The notes beneath the pieces are model-generated. The model did no database searches. It saw only the letters and a list, made by a program, of their open reading frames with translations, and was not told where the DNA came from. 64,000 nucleotides of DNA from Ricinus communis (Eukaryota; Streptophyta; Magnoliopsida; Malpighiales; Euphorbiaceae): the NCBI RefSeq assembly GCF_019578655.1, contig NC_063258.1, positions 558,001 to 622,000 of the forward strand, read 5' to 3'. This document shows positions 14,380 to 26,565 of the stretch, one piece after another (position 1 is the stretch's first letter; every line of letters starts with the position of its first letter). The position numbers and the translations under genes were made by a program.

Positions 14380-15226
14380 TCGAGCAAAATGATCAAAATG
14401 GTAACTGACAAAACCATCAGGATGATCACTTTTTCAGACGATAATATACCATTAGAGGGAAGAGACCACACAAGTGCTCTCTATATTGCAGCAAAGGTAA
14501 AAAGAAAGGGGACCCCACGTGTGATGGTAGATAATGGATTAGTCATCAATGTCTGTCCTTCTCACATACTCCCTAAATTAGGGAGAGTTTTGAAAGACCT
14601 AAAAGAGATGTGGAATGGACGTTTTCAGCACTAGTAAAAATAGGTCCAATTGAATCATAGGTCGAATTCACTATCCTGGACATCCTATTAACCTTCACTT
14701 TGTTATTGGGTAAGTCATGGTTTTATGCCTTTGGAAGAGTCCCTTCCATTGTGCACTAGAAGGTCAAGTTCCCTCACGAGGATGAGATAATCACATTAAT
14801 GCTGAAGGTGGTAAGGTCATCTCAGCCATTCAGGAAGCTATATAGAAGCCTCGATTGGATTCCAAGTTTGTTGTCCTCTACGAGGACTATATGGATCTTA
14901 AAGTGGTCAGCATGTTCAAGAAAATGGACTTAATGCTTAAAATGGGGATGAAGAAGAATCAACAGAGTATTGCAAAACTGTTGGACTTTAAGAGGCAAAA
15001 GACCCGACATAAACTAGGTTACCATGAAAAAAAAGATGAGAGCAAACCGAAGGATAAGACTCTAAAATATATTTTTGTCCAAAAGTATAAGCCTTACTCT
15101 AGGGAATCCAAACATGTTGACAAAGATTACCACTTTTTAATTAGAGATTTCAATAAATGGCTAGGATCGATGGGATCAAATCTAACAGTTGTAAGCTATA
15201 ATACATATTGTAAATTTGAGCTTTGA
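14380..15226 (+). pseudogene. Protease and G-patch-like pseudogene of the Tat-like element
   Basis: Frame 14389-14634 holds FSDDNIPLEGRDHTSALYI and RVMVDNGLVINVCP, the aspartic protease region of Tat-type polyproteins, with Asn in the usual Asp-Asp/Ser-Gly active-site position (DNG). Remnants of the following LLGKSWFYA motif continue near 14690-14760 in broken frames. Frame 14855-15226 has MLKMGMKKNQQSIAKLLDF and RHKLGYHEK, matching the glycine-patch-like spacer before reverse transcriptase. The reading ends there; polymerase domains are missing. Confidence 0.6.
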
Positions 15227-15730
15227 CTAAGTTTGAAAATTATCAATTGATCTTCGGTTAGGGTTAGAACTTACAAATATATATCATTAACAAGCAATTT
15301 TACTCCCAAAAATATGCAGTTAGTATTATTTTAATATTTGATAAAATAATTCTAAAATTAAAATTTTGTCAAAAAATAATAAATTATTAAAATTTATTAT
15401 CAAGTAATTAAATAATATATAATATTGTTAAGATTTTATATTATCAATCTGAAAACCTAAGTTATAAATTGTCTACGAATCATAAAAATAATATTAATAG
15501 GAGTAAAAAAAATAAAATTTATTTATTGAATATTAAACAGAAAAAAGGTATGGAAAATTAGGAAAGAAAAGATTGACATTTGATTTCTAATTTCAAGAAT
15601 CCAGCCTATTCTTATTTGATGAATAATATGAATATAAATATTAAAAAAATGGTAATAGGTTATCATATAGTTTGCTATTTAATTTGCATCTTAAGAAAAA
15701 AAAAGTTTATTTTACATAATTTAAAACTTA
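15227..15730. other. AT-rich spacer between two retroelements
   Basis: No gene is seen. Bases about 15400-15520 resemble 22540-22645 on the other side of the Athila-like element (shared blocks such as ttttatattatcaa and aataggagtaa), so this may be part of an older repeat that the Athila-like element entered. Confidence 0.45.
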
Positions 15731-16850
15731 TGATGTGTCTAAATTACTACTTGCAAGTGCACAAATTATTCTTATAGTAAAACGATAAATTTACCACGAG
15801 GTCGATCTCTCGAGGAACTACAAGGCCACTTATTATATAGATTAATTATCAATACAATATAATAAAACTAAATCTAAACACTCTAAACCAATATTTGAGA
15901 GACTAATATTCATAAAGTAAAGTATAATAAACTATAAAATAAATATGCAATAATATGATGTATGAAAATTATATACTAAAGACAGTATTTAGCCTAGCCA
16001 TTTACTTAGTAATCCCCTTATTTTACTTTAAGTCTATATCTAATGAATGAGATGGTGATGTGCTTTTTCCTTTAATTACTCAAGCTAATGATGTAACTAA
16101 AGTTTCTTCTACCAACATAGATTGAGACAAAGATGGTGTCTCTAATATATTCACCCTAAATATTTTTATAACAATTATTATTATTGAATTAATATGATGG
16201 TTAACTAACAATAATAATTGAAACTAATAAAGATATGAAGGTAAAGAAATCACTCATTAAATAAATAAATAACAAGGTTCATACACAAGTAAAAAGGCTA
16301 AACTAAACAATTATAAAAACTAGCCTAATATATTTAACCTAATGATCATGGTATTAAATAGAAAGACATAAAAACAAGAAAATAAAAGCTCCATTGAAAT
16401 CCGAAATTCTTCAAGTATGAAGATGATTGGTCCTCACTCTCCACTTCTTAAAAAGCTCCTTAGATCTTAAAAGAACGATGAAAACTAAAAGCTAAATATT
16501 TATGGAAGAACTGTAGAGAAAATAATGGTAGACAGATGCAAAAAGCATATAGAAGCGAGTTCTCTCCTCTTTTAGAACTAGGTTTGTAGAAATATATATA
16601 GAGAATAGTCCTCCACCAAGATAAGTCTTCCTAGAGATAAGCATATCCAATATAAGTCTATCTAATAGATAAGACTATAGATGTCCTTGTTTCTATCAAA
16701 TATTATTCCATATATAACTCTTGATATAAATTCTAATAATAATATAAGACTATTGGGCTAGCCTAGCAAATAGCATTCCGTGCTTTTTAATCTTGAGCCT
16801 TAATACAAACATGTCCAATTAAGCTTTATTTTAAACTTAGAGCCTTTACT
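15731..16850 (-). repeat. 3' LTR of the Athila-like element
   Basis: Begins tgatgtgtctaaa and matches the copy at 21029 over its length. It includes a segment at about 16365-16470 that the right copy lacks. The right boundary is where similarity to the other LTR fades and is good to about 30 bp. No convincing polypurine tract was recognised beside it. Confidence 0.75.
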
Positions 16851-17217
16851 TACCCATATCATATCTTACAAACTTAGGCAAGCCAATTTAATAGCAAAGA
16901 AGTAATAATCTAAATCATACACTTCTAATTATACCCAACTCAAATTTGCTAAACTACTCATTATGTCCATATGCAAAGAATGGATACTTGATCATTTAAG
17001 TGCAAATAAACTTATGAGTTCACATATACATATTAAAAACTCAAGAGTTCAAGAATCTTGACATAGTAATATTCTTTGATTGACTCTTCCAATAGAATAA
17101 TTAAAAAAAATTGAGTAGAAAATTTAAAATTTGCCAAAATTAACCAAAGTTGCTAATTCACATGGCATATTAAAATATGATTGAAGAAATATTAAATTTT
17201 ACATTGTCCTTAATGTC

Positions 17218-17220
<3 letters not shown>

Positions 17221-17276
<56 letters not shown>
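17221..17276. repeat. (AT)n microsatellite
   Basis: Uninterrupted 56-bp run of AT. It accounts for an apparent Tyr-Ile repeat frame on the minus strand, which is not a gene. Confidence 0.97.
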
Positions 17277-17279
<3 letters not shown>

Positions 17280-17649
17280 AATAAAGAACAAGAAAGAGAG
17301 AAAAAAGATAGAACACTCCCATGGGGTTTAGCGATGCATAAAAAGCATGATCTTGAATTCCAATCTTCATTAATCTAACTTTAGAAGCACATTTGAACAC
17401 ACATCATTGATAATTATAAAGAATAATAAATTTTAAAAATAAATCTTAGAATAAATCCTGAAATAAAGTCTTAGATCAATGACATGGCTATGTATGTTAA
17501 AGAGATATGTGTTTTTGAGAGGCAAAGAGAAAAATAAATTTAATATTTAAAGATAATGAATTTTAATTTAAATAAAACTCTATTATTCCTAAAATTAATC
17601 TTCCTAATTTTTATTTATTTTAATTAATTAATTTTGCTAAAAAAATCAC

Positions 17650-17900
17650 CCATTTTTGCTTAAAAATCGCACTTCTGCGCCCTGCGGCCTTTCCTACCCC
17701 TCTTACATCCTTGTTTGGTTGTGCGTCTCCCGAGCCTCGCGACTCGTGGTGCTCCTTAACTCCTCTCATGCACGGGACATTCTCCAGGCCCCGCGGATGG
17801 CTGCTTGCTGTTGGTCCATCTGCTTGTGTGTTGCTGCTGCTAAAAACCCGTGCAACTTTGCGTTGCTACAACTTAGCTCGCGCAAATTCTTTTTTTCAAC
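17650..17900. other. GC-rich island inside the Athila-like element
   Basis: About 230 bp of distinctly higher GC in a very AT-rich neighbourhood. Overlapping open frames exist on the plus strand but share no recognisable protein motif. It may be a fragment of another element's LTR. Confidence 0.4.
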
Positions 17901-18502
17901 ACTTGTAATTAATTTTTATGAACTCTAAGAGTAAATAATTAATAAAAAATATAAATTTTAAAAAAATATAAATTTTAAAAAAATATAAATTTTAAAATTA
18001 TAAATACTTAAATAACTAAAAATCAAGAAATTAATAATTTAAACTAAAAATTGAACAAAAAAAATTTAAAATTAAGAAAATCACTAAAACTAAAAGTAAC
18101 TAATATAAAAAAATTAACTAATTTATAACTAATGAAAAGCATATTAGAAGAAAAACTAATTCCTAATCCTACAAGGAAATAAGACATGCCTAAAATCAAA
18201 TGATGTTCAATTAATATTTCTTAATAATCAAAGAATATTCAACAAATTAAGTACACAATATCCATATAATAACATAATATCAATTAAACATGAAAGTATT
18301 TTATTAAAAAAATAAATTGATACCACATGAAGAAATATTGTCTTTTGGGAATCACAAAAGGTAAGCATGCTGGCATTTATAGGCCTACAAAGTAAACATA
18401 AAATACTAAAAAAATAAAGTAAAATAAAATAAATTGAAATGCATAAAAATAAAATACAATTGCTAAGTTTATTGTCTATAACTAGATATTATCTGATTAT
18501 GC

Positions 18503-18995
18503 TCATAGTGGGTGTTCATCCATGCATTCCACCTCTTGGTCATTAGCCATTCCTTTCAAGTGTGGCTTCATACTTTTAATGTGAACATCTAAAGTGTCAC
18601 GGAAGCTCTTATCAATTAAGAATGGAATATCATATAATTGATCATAAATAAGAGAATCTAAATAATTATATGAACACTTATCAATAGTAGATTTAAGAGA
18701 TAAAGTTAGAGAATCAAACACTTTAAATTCTACAGTTTTTTCCTAAAACTATCATGGTAAGTTTCCCATTATGCACATCAATCATAGTTCTAATATTTTT
18801 CATGAAAGGTCTACTAAGGAGTATAGTTTGCTCCTTATTCTTTGTTGGTGTGTTTTCCATACCAAGCACTACAAAATCAACATGAATTATTAACTTACCT
18901 ACTTGAACTAGCAAGTCTTCCACTATACCTCTAGGATATCTTATTGATTTATCAGTAAGTTGTAGAGACATGGTGGTGGGCTTCAACTTTCCCAA
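18503..18995 (-). pseudogene. Aspartic protease remnant of the Athila-like element
   Basis: Two adjoining minus-strand frames. The first (18723-18995) has LKPTTMSLQLTDKSIRYPRG, IVEDLLVQVG, VDFVVLGME, ILLSRPFMK and IDVHNGKLTM, the conserved order of the retropepsin region in Athila-type gag-pol. The second (18503-18721) continues into the spacer that normally precedes reverse transcriptase. A frame break separates them, and the expected polymerase does not follow. Confidence 0.75.
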
Positions 18996-19467
18996 ATCAA
19001 ATTATTCATACATTGAATAAGGCATCAAGTTGATGCTTGCTCCCAAATTTAACATGGTTTTTGTAATCTTTTCGTCACCTACTGTTCAATGGTGAAGCTA
19101 TCGGGATCCTTCATCTTAAGGGGTAATTGATGTTGAAACACTACACTTGTTACTTGTACTTTTTTATCGTTCGCATATCGCCTTTTGTTGGTGTACAACT
19201 CTTTAATAACTTTGTATACGATAACTTATTCCTGATAACATCTAACAAAGATAAATTAGTAACTTTAGAAAGCATCTCAATATTTTTAAAAAATTATTTG
19301 CTCTCTTTTAGTCGGTTGGAAAAAGGAATAGGTGTCATATAAGGTTGAGCTGCCTTGTGAAATTTAGGTCCAAAAAATGCTTTCTTTTCTTTCTTCTCAA
19401 GCCTAAGATTAGGCTCTACTTTTTCTTCCTTTTTCATGCTCTCCTTATTGATTTGTATTTCTACTAA

Positions 19468-20820
19468 TTAATCATCTTTAGGTGTACTTGTATAAGAAGA
19501 AGAATTTCCTTCAGTTTTCATATCAATCTTATTATCAACAACCTCATCTTTTCTAATAGTAGTAATAGAATCGGCTTGTTCAAGTTGACTTGGTAGTTTT
19601 TCTTTCTTGAGCTTTTGAACAATTTTAATAATTTGTCCCATTTGAGCTTCTAAATGTTTTATTAAAGCCTCAATCGGATCTGTTTTTTTCTCATTCCTCT
19701 CCATCCTATCATGAGAAGCCATCATAAACAATTAAAGTATTTCTTCCCAACTTGAATTTCTTTGCTCATTAGAATAAAAAGTTTGCTCTAGATCTTGAAA
19801 GGAAGAATTGGAGTTCCCTTGTAATTGAGAATATTGGTCTTAGTTTTTGAGTTCCTTAATATTTGTGGTGGGTTTGATCATTGTATTTTCAAAAAAATTT
19901 AGATGATTTCTCCAACCTGGGTTATATATGTTGAAATAAGGCTCATTCATAAGTTACCTAGATTATTAGAAATCCATCAAATTTACTTTGTTATACATAT
20001 CTCCTTTATAATTATCAAAAGATGAACAAATATTAGCACCATGACTATAAATACCACTAATATCACATATCTCATTTTGGTTGAAGCAAGCATCTTAACT
20101 TGCTTAGTCAATTTAGCCAATTGCATGGCTATTTCAGTACTAGCTACTACTTCATGCACTCCTACTCTTTTTTTCCTTATACTCTTATGTTGAGAATTGG
20201 CTCCTAACATCTCAAATATATCATAATCAGCTGCCCTTTCCAACATAGCATCCCCAGCTGCATTATCAATCGTACGTTGATATTGTTATGTCAAACCATC
20301 ATAAAATGATTGGTTAGTTATTAGAAGTGGGTATCCATGGTGTGGGCACTGCAATAGAAGTGATTTGAAGCAATTTCATGCTTTATGAAATGATTCAATA
20401 TCCATTTGATAAAAATTAGAAATTCCAGCTCTTAATTGTTTGGTCTTTTGATGTGAGTAAAACCTACTCATAAACTTTTAATATACATCATCCCATGTTC
20501 TCAAAGAATTAGGAGGCGGGGTTATTAACCAAGCCTTTACTTTTTCTTTCAATAAATAAGAGAAACACCTCATTCAGGAAACACCTCATTCTTAGTTGAT
20601 TCTCATTCAGGCTAAATAATGGAAAAGTATGAACTATGGCATAAAATTCTCTAATGAATGTTAATGCATCCTCACTAGGCATACTATAAAATGAAAGAAG
20701 TATATTAAAGTGAATATTTTTAAGTTCATAATTTCTAGATACATCACTTAGAACTATGTATGAAGTAGTGTTACCAATTATAAGTCGTGCATAATCTTTC
20801 ATAATCTCAACTTTTTCTTT
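19468..20820 (-). pseudogene. gag remnant of the Athila-like element
   Basis: Minus-strand frames 20509-20802, 19983-20246 and 19468-19731 follow each other. The first carries the gag core (NYELKNIHFNILLSFYSMPS, then EDALTFIREFYAIVHTFPL and LRMRCFLNEV), typical of plant gypsy gag. The second and third are the variable spacer with charged, coiled-coil-like stretches. Stops and frame changes separate them, and no zinc knuckle was recognised. Confidence 0.7.
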
Positions 20821-21002
20821 TGATTCTTTTGATTCATTTTCAGTATTTTAAGTTGATGAATCACTTGATTTAGTTTTCCCTCTTCGCATATAAAATAAAA
20901 GAAAATTTCATATTTAAAAACTTAAAAATAAAATAAAAATACTAAACAAAACAAACACAAGACACTTTTGACAATCAATCAATATAATAAAATTTGAAGA
21001 CA

Positions 21003-21022
21003 ATTTGTCGACAACGACGCTA
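21003..21022 (-). other. Decayed Athila-type primer binding site
   Basis: On the minus strand the bases next to the right LTR read TAGCGTCGTTGTCGACAA. Athila-type elements have TGGCGCCGTTGCCGGGGA-like sites complementary to an Asp tRNA (family knowledge). The match is clear but carries several substitutions. It fixes the minus-strand orientation. Confidence 0.6.
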
Positions 21023-21028
21023 AAAACT

Positions 21029-22057
21029 TGATCTTTCTAAGTTAGTACTTGTAAGTGCACGAACCATTCTTATAGTAAAGCCGTAAATTCACCACAAGGT
21101 CGATCTTTCAAGGAACTATGAGGCCACTTATTGTATAGATTAATTATCAACACAAAACAATAAAATTAAATCTAAACGCTCTAGACCAATATTTGAGTGA
21201 ATAATATTCATAAAGTAAAGTATAATAAACTATAAAGTAAATATGCAGTGACAATGATGTATGAAAACTATATGCTAAAGACAGTATTTAGCCTAGCCAC
21301 TTACTTAGTAATCCCCTTATTTTACTTTAAGTCTAGATCTAATGAATGAGATGCTAATGTGTTTTTTCTTTAATTACTCAAGCTAATGATGCAACTAAAG
21401 TTTCTTCTACCAATATAGATTGAAGCAAAGCTGGTGTCTCTAATACATTCAACCTAAATATTTTCATAAAAATTATTATTATTGAATTAGTATTATGGTT
21501 AATTAAAAATAATGATTGAAACTAATAAAGATATAAATGTATAAAAATCACTCATTAAATAAATAAATAACAAGATTCATATATAAGTAAAAAGGCTAAA
21601 CTAAACACTTGTGAAAACTAGCCTAACATATTTAACCTAAAGATCATGGTATTAAATAGAACGATGAAAACTAAAAACTAAATGTTTATGGAAGAACTGT
21701 AGAGAAAATAATGGTGGACAGATGCAGAGAGTAGATAAGAGAGAGCTATCTCTCTTTTAGAACTAGATATATATAGAGAATAGTCATTCACCAAGATAAG
21801 TCTTTCTAGAAATAAGTATACTAAATATAAGTTCATATAATAGATAAGGTTATAGGTGTCTTTGTTTCCATAAAATATTATCCCATAAATAACTTTTAAT
21901 ATAAATCATAGTAATAATAATACAAAATTACTAAATTGACCCTTGGTAAATAGTAGAATTGGACTAGCCCAGCAAATAGCAGTCCACGCGTCTTAATATT
22001 AGGCATTTATACGAACATGGCCAATTAAACTCCATTTTGAGTATTTGTCTTTATATT
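21029..22057 (-). repeat. 5' LTR of the Athila-like element
   Basis: Begins tgatctttctaagtt and matches 15731-16850, but lacks about 110 bp between the ...ggtattaaataga and acgatgaaaacta blocks. The right boundary is approximate; no clean target duplication was found. Confidence 0.75.
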
Positions 22058-22170
22058 TCTCTCTCTTTGCTAATATTACTTAAAAATAGACGATTAAGTT
22101 TAAGGGTGTTATAAACACTTATTTTCACCATATTATGTATATAAAATATACTATTAAAACACTAGAACGT

Positions 22171-22178
<8 letters not shown>

Positions 22179-22231
<53 letters not shown>
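22179..22231. repeat. (TA)n microsatellite
   Basis: Uninterrupted TA run of about 53 bp just outside the Athila-like element. Confidence 0.95.
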
Positions 22232-22233
<2 letters not shown>

Positions 22234-23594
22234 ACTTACGGTTACAAATCATAACAGATGAATCATGGGTACGATAATAAGATTTAATATTTAATGTTTT
22301 ATTCTTAATATTTTTATTCTAATCACATTGTTTTTTCAAAATATACTTTTATGTTTTAAACATAAGTTAAATAATTAATTAAAGCATTTGTTTGTTGTAT
22401 ATTTTTTAAATCTGTTACATGAATATTATAACATGTTTAAAAGTAAACAAAAAAATTAATAAACATATGATTATTGCCAAAATTAATTATGAAAAAACCA
22501 AATCAATAGACATATGATTATTATCAAGATTTATTGAAATGGTTAAATTATGTATAATATTATTAAAATTTTATATTATCAAACTCAAAACTAAAGAGGA
22601 ATCGTATAAGTATCATAAAAATTATACTAATAGGAGTAAGCAATAATTTTTTATGATCTAGTAAAGCTTAAAACTTTAAAAATAATATAATTATTAATAG
22701 CTTAAATTAAAAAAAAAAAGTTGAATCTAAGAAAAAGAAAATTATCTTTTCATATAGTTATATTTACTTATTTCTCTTCTAAAATTGATAATATGTAAGT
22801 ATTAGGTATTGAAAATTAAATAATACATAAGTTTCAAGTATTGAAAAGTACGAGTACCGAGTATTTTTATTATATTTCTAATTTTTAATTTTTTTATTCA
22901 ATTTTTGCTGCATTTTGTAAATGAGTGTTCTTAAATTAACTATTTTAAATTACCAATTAGTGAGAAAGAAAAATATGTTAAATAATTGAAACTTCTAAAA
23001 ACATAATAGAGTGACATGTAACATTCTTTCGTTAAATAATGAATAGTGATGAGGAAAAAGTACTAATAAATTAAATAATTAGAGTGTTTAGGAAATATAA
23101 TACAGTGATGAATGACATTCATGGTTAAATAATAAACAATTAGTGGCAAATTGTTATTAATTCATTCCCTTTATTTTTACTTTAATATATATACTAGTTT
23201 AATATACGCATTTTAGGTGGAACTTAAATAAATATTTTATTAATAAATTATATATATTTTATTTATGAATTAATTTTATATTCATATTTGTAGCTAAATT
23301 TATACTATCTTATACAATAAATATATCAGTCAGTTTTCATTTAAATTTTTATAATTTTTAGTATAAACTACATAGTTAATAGAGCATATATGGTAAATAT
23401 TTCATATTAATATTAGTTTGTATATCAAATATAAATATAATAACTATCCTAGCATATATAAACATAGACATTGTGTCAATAAAGCCGGCCGGTTCGGGTT
23501 TACAATTTCGGTTTGACCTAGTTCTAATCAATTTTTAAAAAATAAAAAATTAATCAAAATAATTTCTTTTTATTTTACGAGTTGGAATTGGAAC
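22232..23594. other. AT-rich intergenic DNA
   Basis: No gene recognised. About 22540-22645 resembles 15400-15520. Two loosely similar blocks about 100 bp apart (around 23005 and 23100: ...gtgac/tgatgtaac...gttaaataat) suggest an old tandem duplication. Near 23485-23600 the sequence turns into ggttcgg-type repeats that resume after the solo LTR. Confidence 0.45.
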
Positions 23595-23599
23595 CAATA

Positions 23600-26565
23600 T
23601 GTAACATCCGGAATTTTTTTATATATTTAATAATGAGTTTTTATTTAAGTTAATTTTAGCTTTATTTTTATTCGGTTTAATTGGAATGATTTAAATACAA
23701 ATTTTGAATGTTCATGTTAGATAAATAAATGAGTTATTTTTCATATCCAATTAGTTTGATTTTTAAGGAGTAATTAAGTAAACTATTTGAGAAATGATTA
23801 TATTTTGGTTATTCAAATTTTTTTCCAAATGCATATTTATATAAGTAAAATTATATATTGGAAAATTTTGGAAGAAATTATAAAGGATGTTTTTATAAAA
23901 AGAATTTTGGGAAAATTGGTATTATAATTGATTAGTAGTATTAAATTTTAAGTTGGAAATTGATTATTTAATTTAATTGTGTGTAAGATTTAATTGGAGG
24001 ATTATTTTGAAATAAGGATTAAAAGTATAATTTTATTTTTGTGAGGGTTTAATGGAAATTTGTGAGTTTGGTATTTTCGTAAATAAATATGTCGGTCAGG
24101 GGTATTTTTGTAATTATGTATTTTCAATAATGCTGATTTGGCCCAAATTAAATAGTTAGGGGCTTAATTGAAAGGCTAAAAAGAAGTTTGGGGGTCAAAT
24201 TGAAATTCTGCAGGATGAAATTGTAAGTAATTAAGGAAGTTGAGGGACCAAATTGTAATAAGGAAAAGTTCAGGGGTCAAATGTCGATATTGAAAGGAAA
24301 GAAATCGGGGAAGAAGAAAGGAAAGAGAGAGAGAGTCGTGTGGGAGAGAGAGAGAGAGAGAGGAGCTGCAGGCGTCGGTGGCGACCGTCGGGGGCGTGGA
24401 GGCCGGCCGGCGGCAGCAGCTCTGCGGCGGAAGAGCCAAGCGGCTTCAGGCGTGTTCGGCCATTTCAAGCATTGTTGGCGGCCGAGTTGGGTGGCGATCG
24501 GCTCTCTGGCGAGGCTCTCGCGGCGATGGCGGCCTTTGGGGTGGCCGGAGTTGCAAGATCCGGCAAAGTGAAACTTAGAGTGGCAGCCGCGTTTTTGGGC
24601 TTTTCTGGCGAGCTCCGGCGGAGGATGGATGATCGAAGGATGTATCCCGACTCTCCTCATCTCAAGCTTCGCATTGGCACCGGTTTCGTGGCGATCGGGC
24701 TTCGTTTGCGAATCGACGGTCGAGATCGTCCGTAAATCTCTTCGGATGATCGGGTGTCAGATCGAAAAATCGAAAGCGGGGATCGTCTTCAGCGCGTCGT
24801 TGTGAGTCCGATGGTTTGTTCGGATCGTCGATCGGACTCCGGCGGTTGGAGGCGAGTCGACCGAGCGATCGAGCGTTTCGGTAATTTTCTTTGGCCCGTT
24901 AATTTTAGAAATTCTTGGTTTAATTGTGTCTATTGGATTATATTGAGTATTTGATGATTTTGTGAGTCAAAAATATTTGTCATCGATTGGCTGCCATAGT
25001 CGTATTTTGTGCTGTGTGGCGGAGTCGGAAAATAGTGAAGTTTGGGGACCCGACTCCTATTGTTTGAATCGTTAAGTATTTGAAGTGTTCTTCTGGCAGG
25101 TCCTGGACCCGTTTTTACGGGGGGTAATATTCGTGTTGTAGGGGAGGTTCTGCCGGATTTTCGGTAGAATTCTCCCGAGTCGAGATTCTTAGACAGTCAG
25201 TCCTAGGAGTCTAGACCTAGGATTAATGATCGATTGTCTCAGCGTATTGATAAATTGTTTTCCGTGATTAGATGATCTGTCTGTTCGGCTCGCTCCAATT
25301 GAGGCACCGGAGTAGAGCTAGGAGGTCGCCCAATCCTGTGAGTTAAAGTCATTTAATTTTTGCGCTACTGCTAGTCTGATTTTAATATGCTATTTAGAAT
25401 TTGTGTTTAATATGATTATTAGTATCGCAAAATAAATGATTTCACTTGATTATTAATATTTGAAATAATATAAATATTATTATTAGTATGTTATAATAAG
25501 ATAAACGTTATTATTTTTCCCCTCACAAATTGCACGTTGTTTTACCTTAAATCTTTAATCTTTATTTCGATATGTGTTGGTTGAGTTCATCAGATAATGA
25601 TATTTATTATATGTGATGATTGTGTTTTGGGAAATGTGGCTTGTAGAACATGCCACTTTGATGGGTTACATCGGGACGCGTCTTGATAATAATCATGGAC
25701 ATGTAATAAGATATTTATGGGTTTGCCTTGGTCGAGCATGGCTCTCTGGGCTGATTTGAGTAAATTGCCGGAGGTAAGGTCCCTGGTCGAGCATTGCTCT
25801 CTGGGCGCCGGCTTATTTGGAATTCAAGTGTTCGAATTTGGAAGTAAGGTCCTGGTCGAGCATTGCTCTCTAGAGCGCCCGATCTTATTGGATTAAGAGA
25901 GCCAAAATGGCTGTTAGAATTTGGGGTTAGGGTTCTACTAAGCCACTCGTCCCGTAAAAGTAAAAATATATTTTTATTTATTCATTTATTTATTTATTAT
26001 GGTATGATTATAATATGGATTGTATTTACGTGCATGGTTGATATATTGATTCGAATGATTAATATTTCACGTGAAGAAAGTAATAGGGTATGATTATAGT
26101 ATGATTTGTATTTACGAGCATGGTTTGATATACTAATTTGAATAATCTATGTTTTCCGAGAAGAATGCAATAGTCCCGGATTATTTGATTTTAACTCACT
26201 CTCGAGTCTCCATTTATATTTTTGATTCGTGGTATTAGTTCTCCCGCGACTCTTATTCAAAACTCCTTCATCATCGGGTGATGTATTTGATTTGGTATGT
26301 AAATTGGTAAATCTTAGATTCTCCATGAGTAGTAATAGTAAATGTATCAGTTGTAAATTTTCCGAGCTTGGTCTCGCCTAGTTTTCTAGTAGGACCAAGT
26401 AATTTTGTAAAGTGTAACTATTAAGATAAATTGTGGCTTTAATAATATTAATTTGAGATGAGATTTGTTTAAATCAGTGAGTGTCAGGCTTACTACGGGT
26501 TTCGGTGGCCTTAAGCCTACCCATTCCCTAGTGCCGGTCACGGGCCCACGGGTGGAGTCGTGACA
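23600..26565. mobile_element. Solo LTR, 2966 bp, with perfect target-site duplication
   Basis: The unit starts TGTAACATCC and ends GTCGTGACA, and is flanked on both sides by CAATA (23595-23599 and 26566-26570), a perfect 5-bp target duplication as made by LTR retrotransposon integrase. No second LTR or internal domain is present, so it is the product of LTR-LTR recombination. The host sequence on either side joins sensibly (...ggaac|caata|gttctg...). Length near 3 kb suggests a Ty3/gypsy family with long LTRs (inference). It holds a GC-rich stretch at about 24310-24900 that produces spurious overlapping open frames on both strands. Confidence 0.85.
25725..25885 (+). repeat. Triple sub-repeat inside the solo LTR
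   Basis: The block tggtcgagcat(g/t)gctctct occurs three times (about 25730, 25790 and 25853), each following a ggtaaggtc- or gccttgg-type lead. Spacing is about 60 bp. Such short arrays are common in long plant LTRs. Confidence 0.8.

Larger units (their letters stand above)
11456..15226 (+). mobile_element. Decayed Ty3/gypsy element, Tat lineage, internal fragment
   Basis: The order is primer binding site, gag-like region, aspartic-protease-like region, then a glycine-patch-like region, as in Tat/Ogre-type plant gypsy elements. Many stops and frame changes interrupt it. No reverse transcriptase, RNase H or integrase follows, and no 3' LTR was found, so it is a truncated, inactive relic. Insertion age cannot be estimated without a second LTR. 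Confidence 0.7.
16851..18500. other. Non-coding interior of the Athila-like element
   Basis: This lies between the protease remnant and the 3' LTR, where polymerase genes would normally be. It is AT-rich with an (AT)n run at 17221-17276 and a short GC-rich island at about 17660-17890. I recognise no coding domain on either strand. Confidence 0.55.
15731..22057 (-). mobile_element. Athila-like Ty3/gypsy retrotransposon, both LTRs, no polymerase
   Basis: Two direct repeats of 1.0-1.1 kb (15731-about 16850 and 21029-about 22057) flank an internal region of about 4.2 kb. Just inside the right LTR, on the minus strand, is a decayed primer binding site like that of Athila elements, so the element reads leftward. 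Gag and protease remnants follow in that direction (20820 to 18503). No reverse transcriptase, RNase H or integrase is visible before the left LTR. The LTRs differ by many substitutions and a deletion of about 110 bp in the right copy, so the insertion is old. It is either an internally deleted copy or a non-autonomous derivative. Confidence 0.8.

Noticed and set aside
17170..17400. Minus-strand frame with a Tyr-Ile repeat
   Set aside because: Translation of an (AT)n microsatellite.
24176..24954. Overlapping open frames of 60-131 codons on both strands in GC-rich DNA
   Set aside because: They lie inside the solo LTR, overlap each other in several frames and show no protein motif; high GC alone explains the lack of stops.
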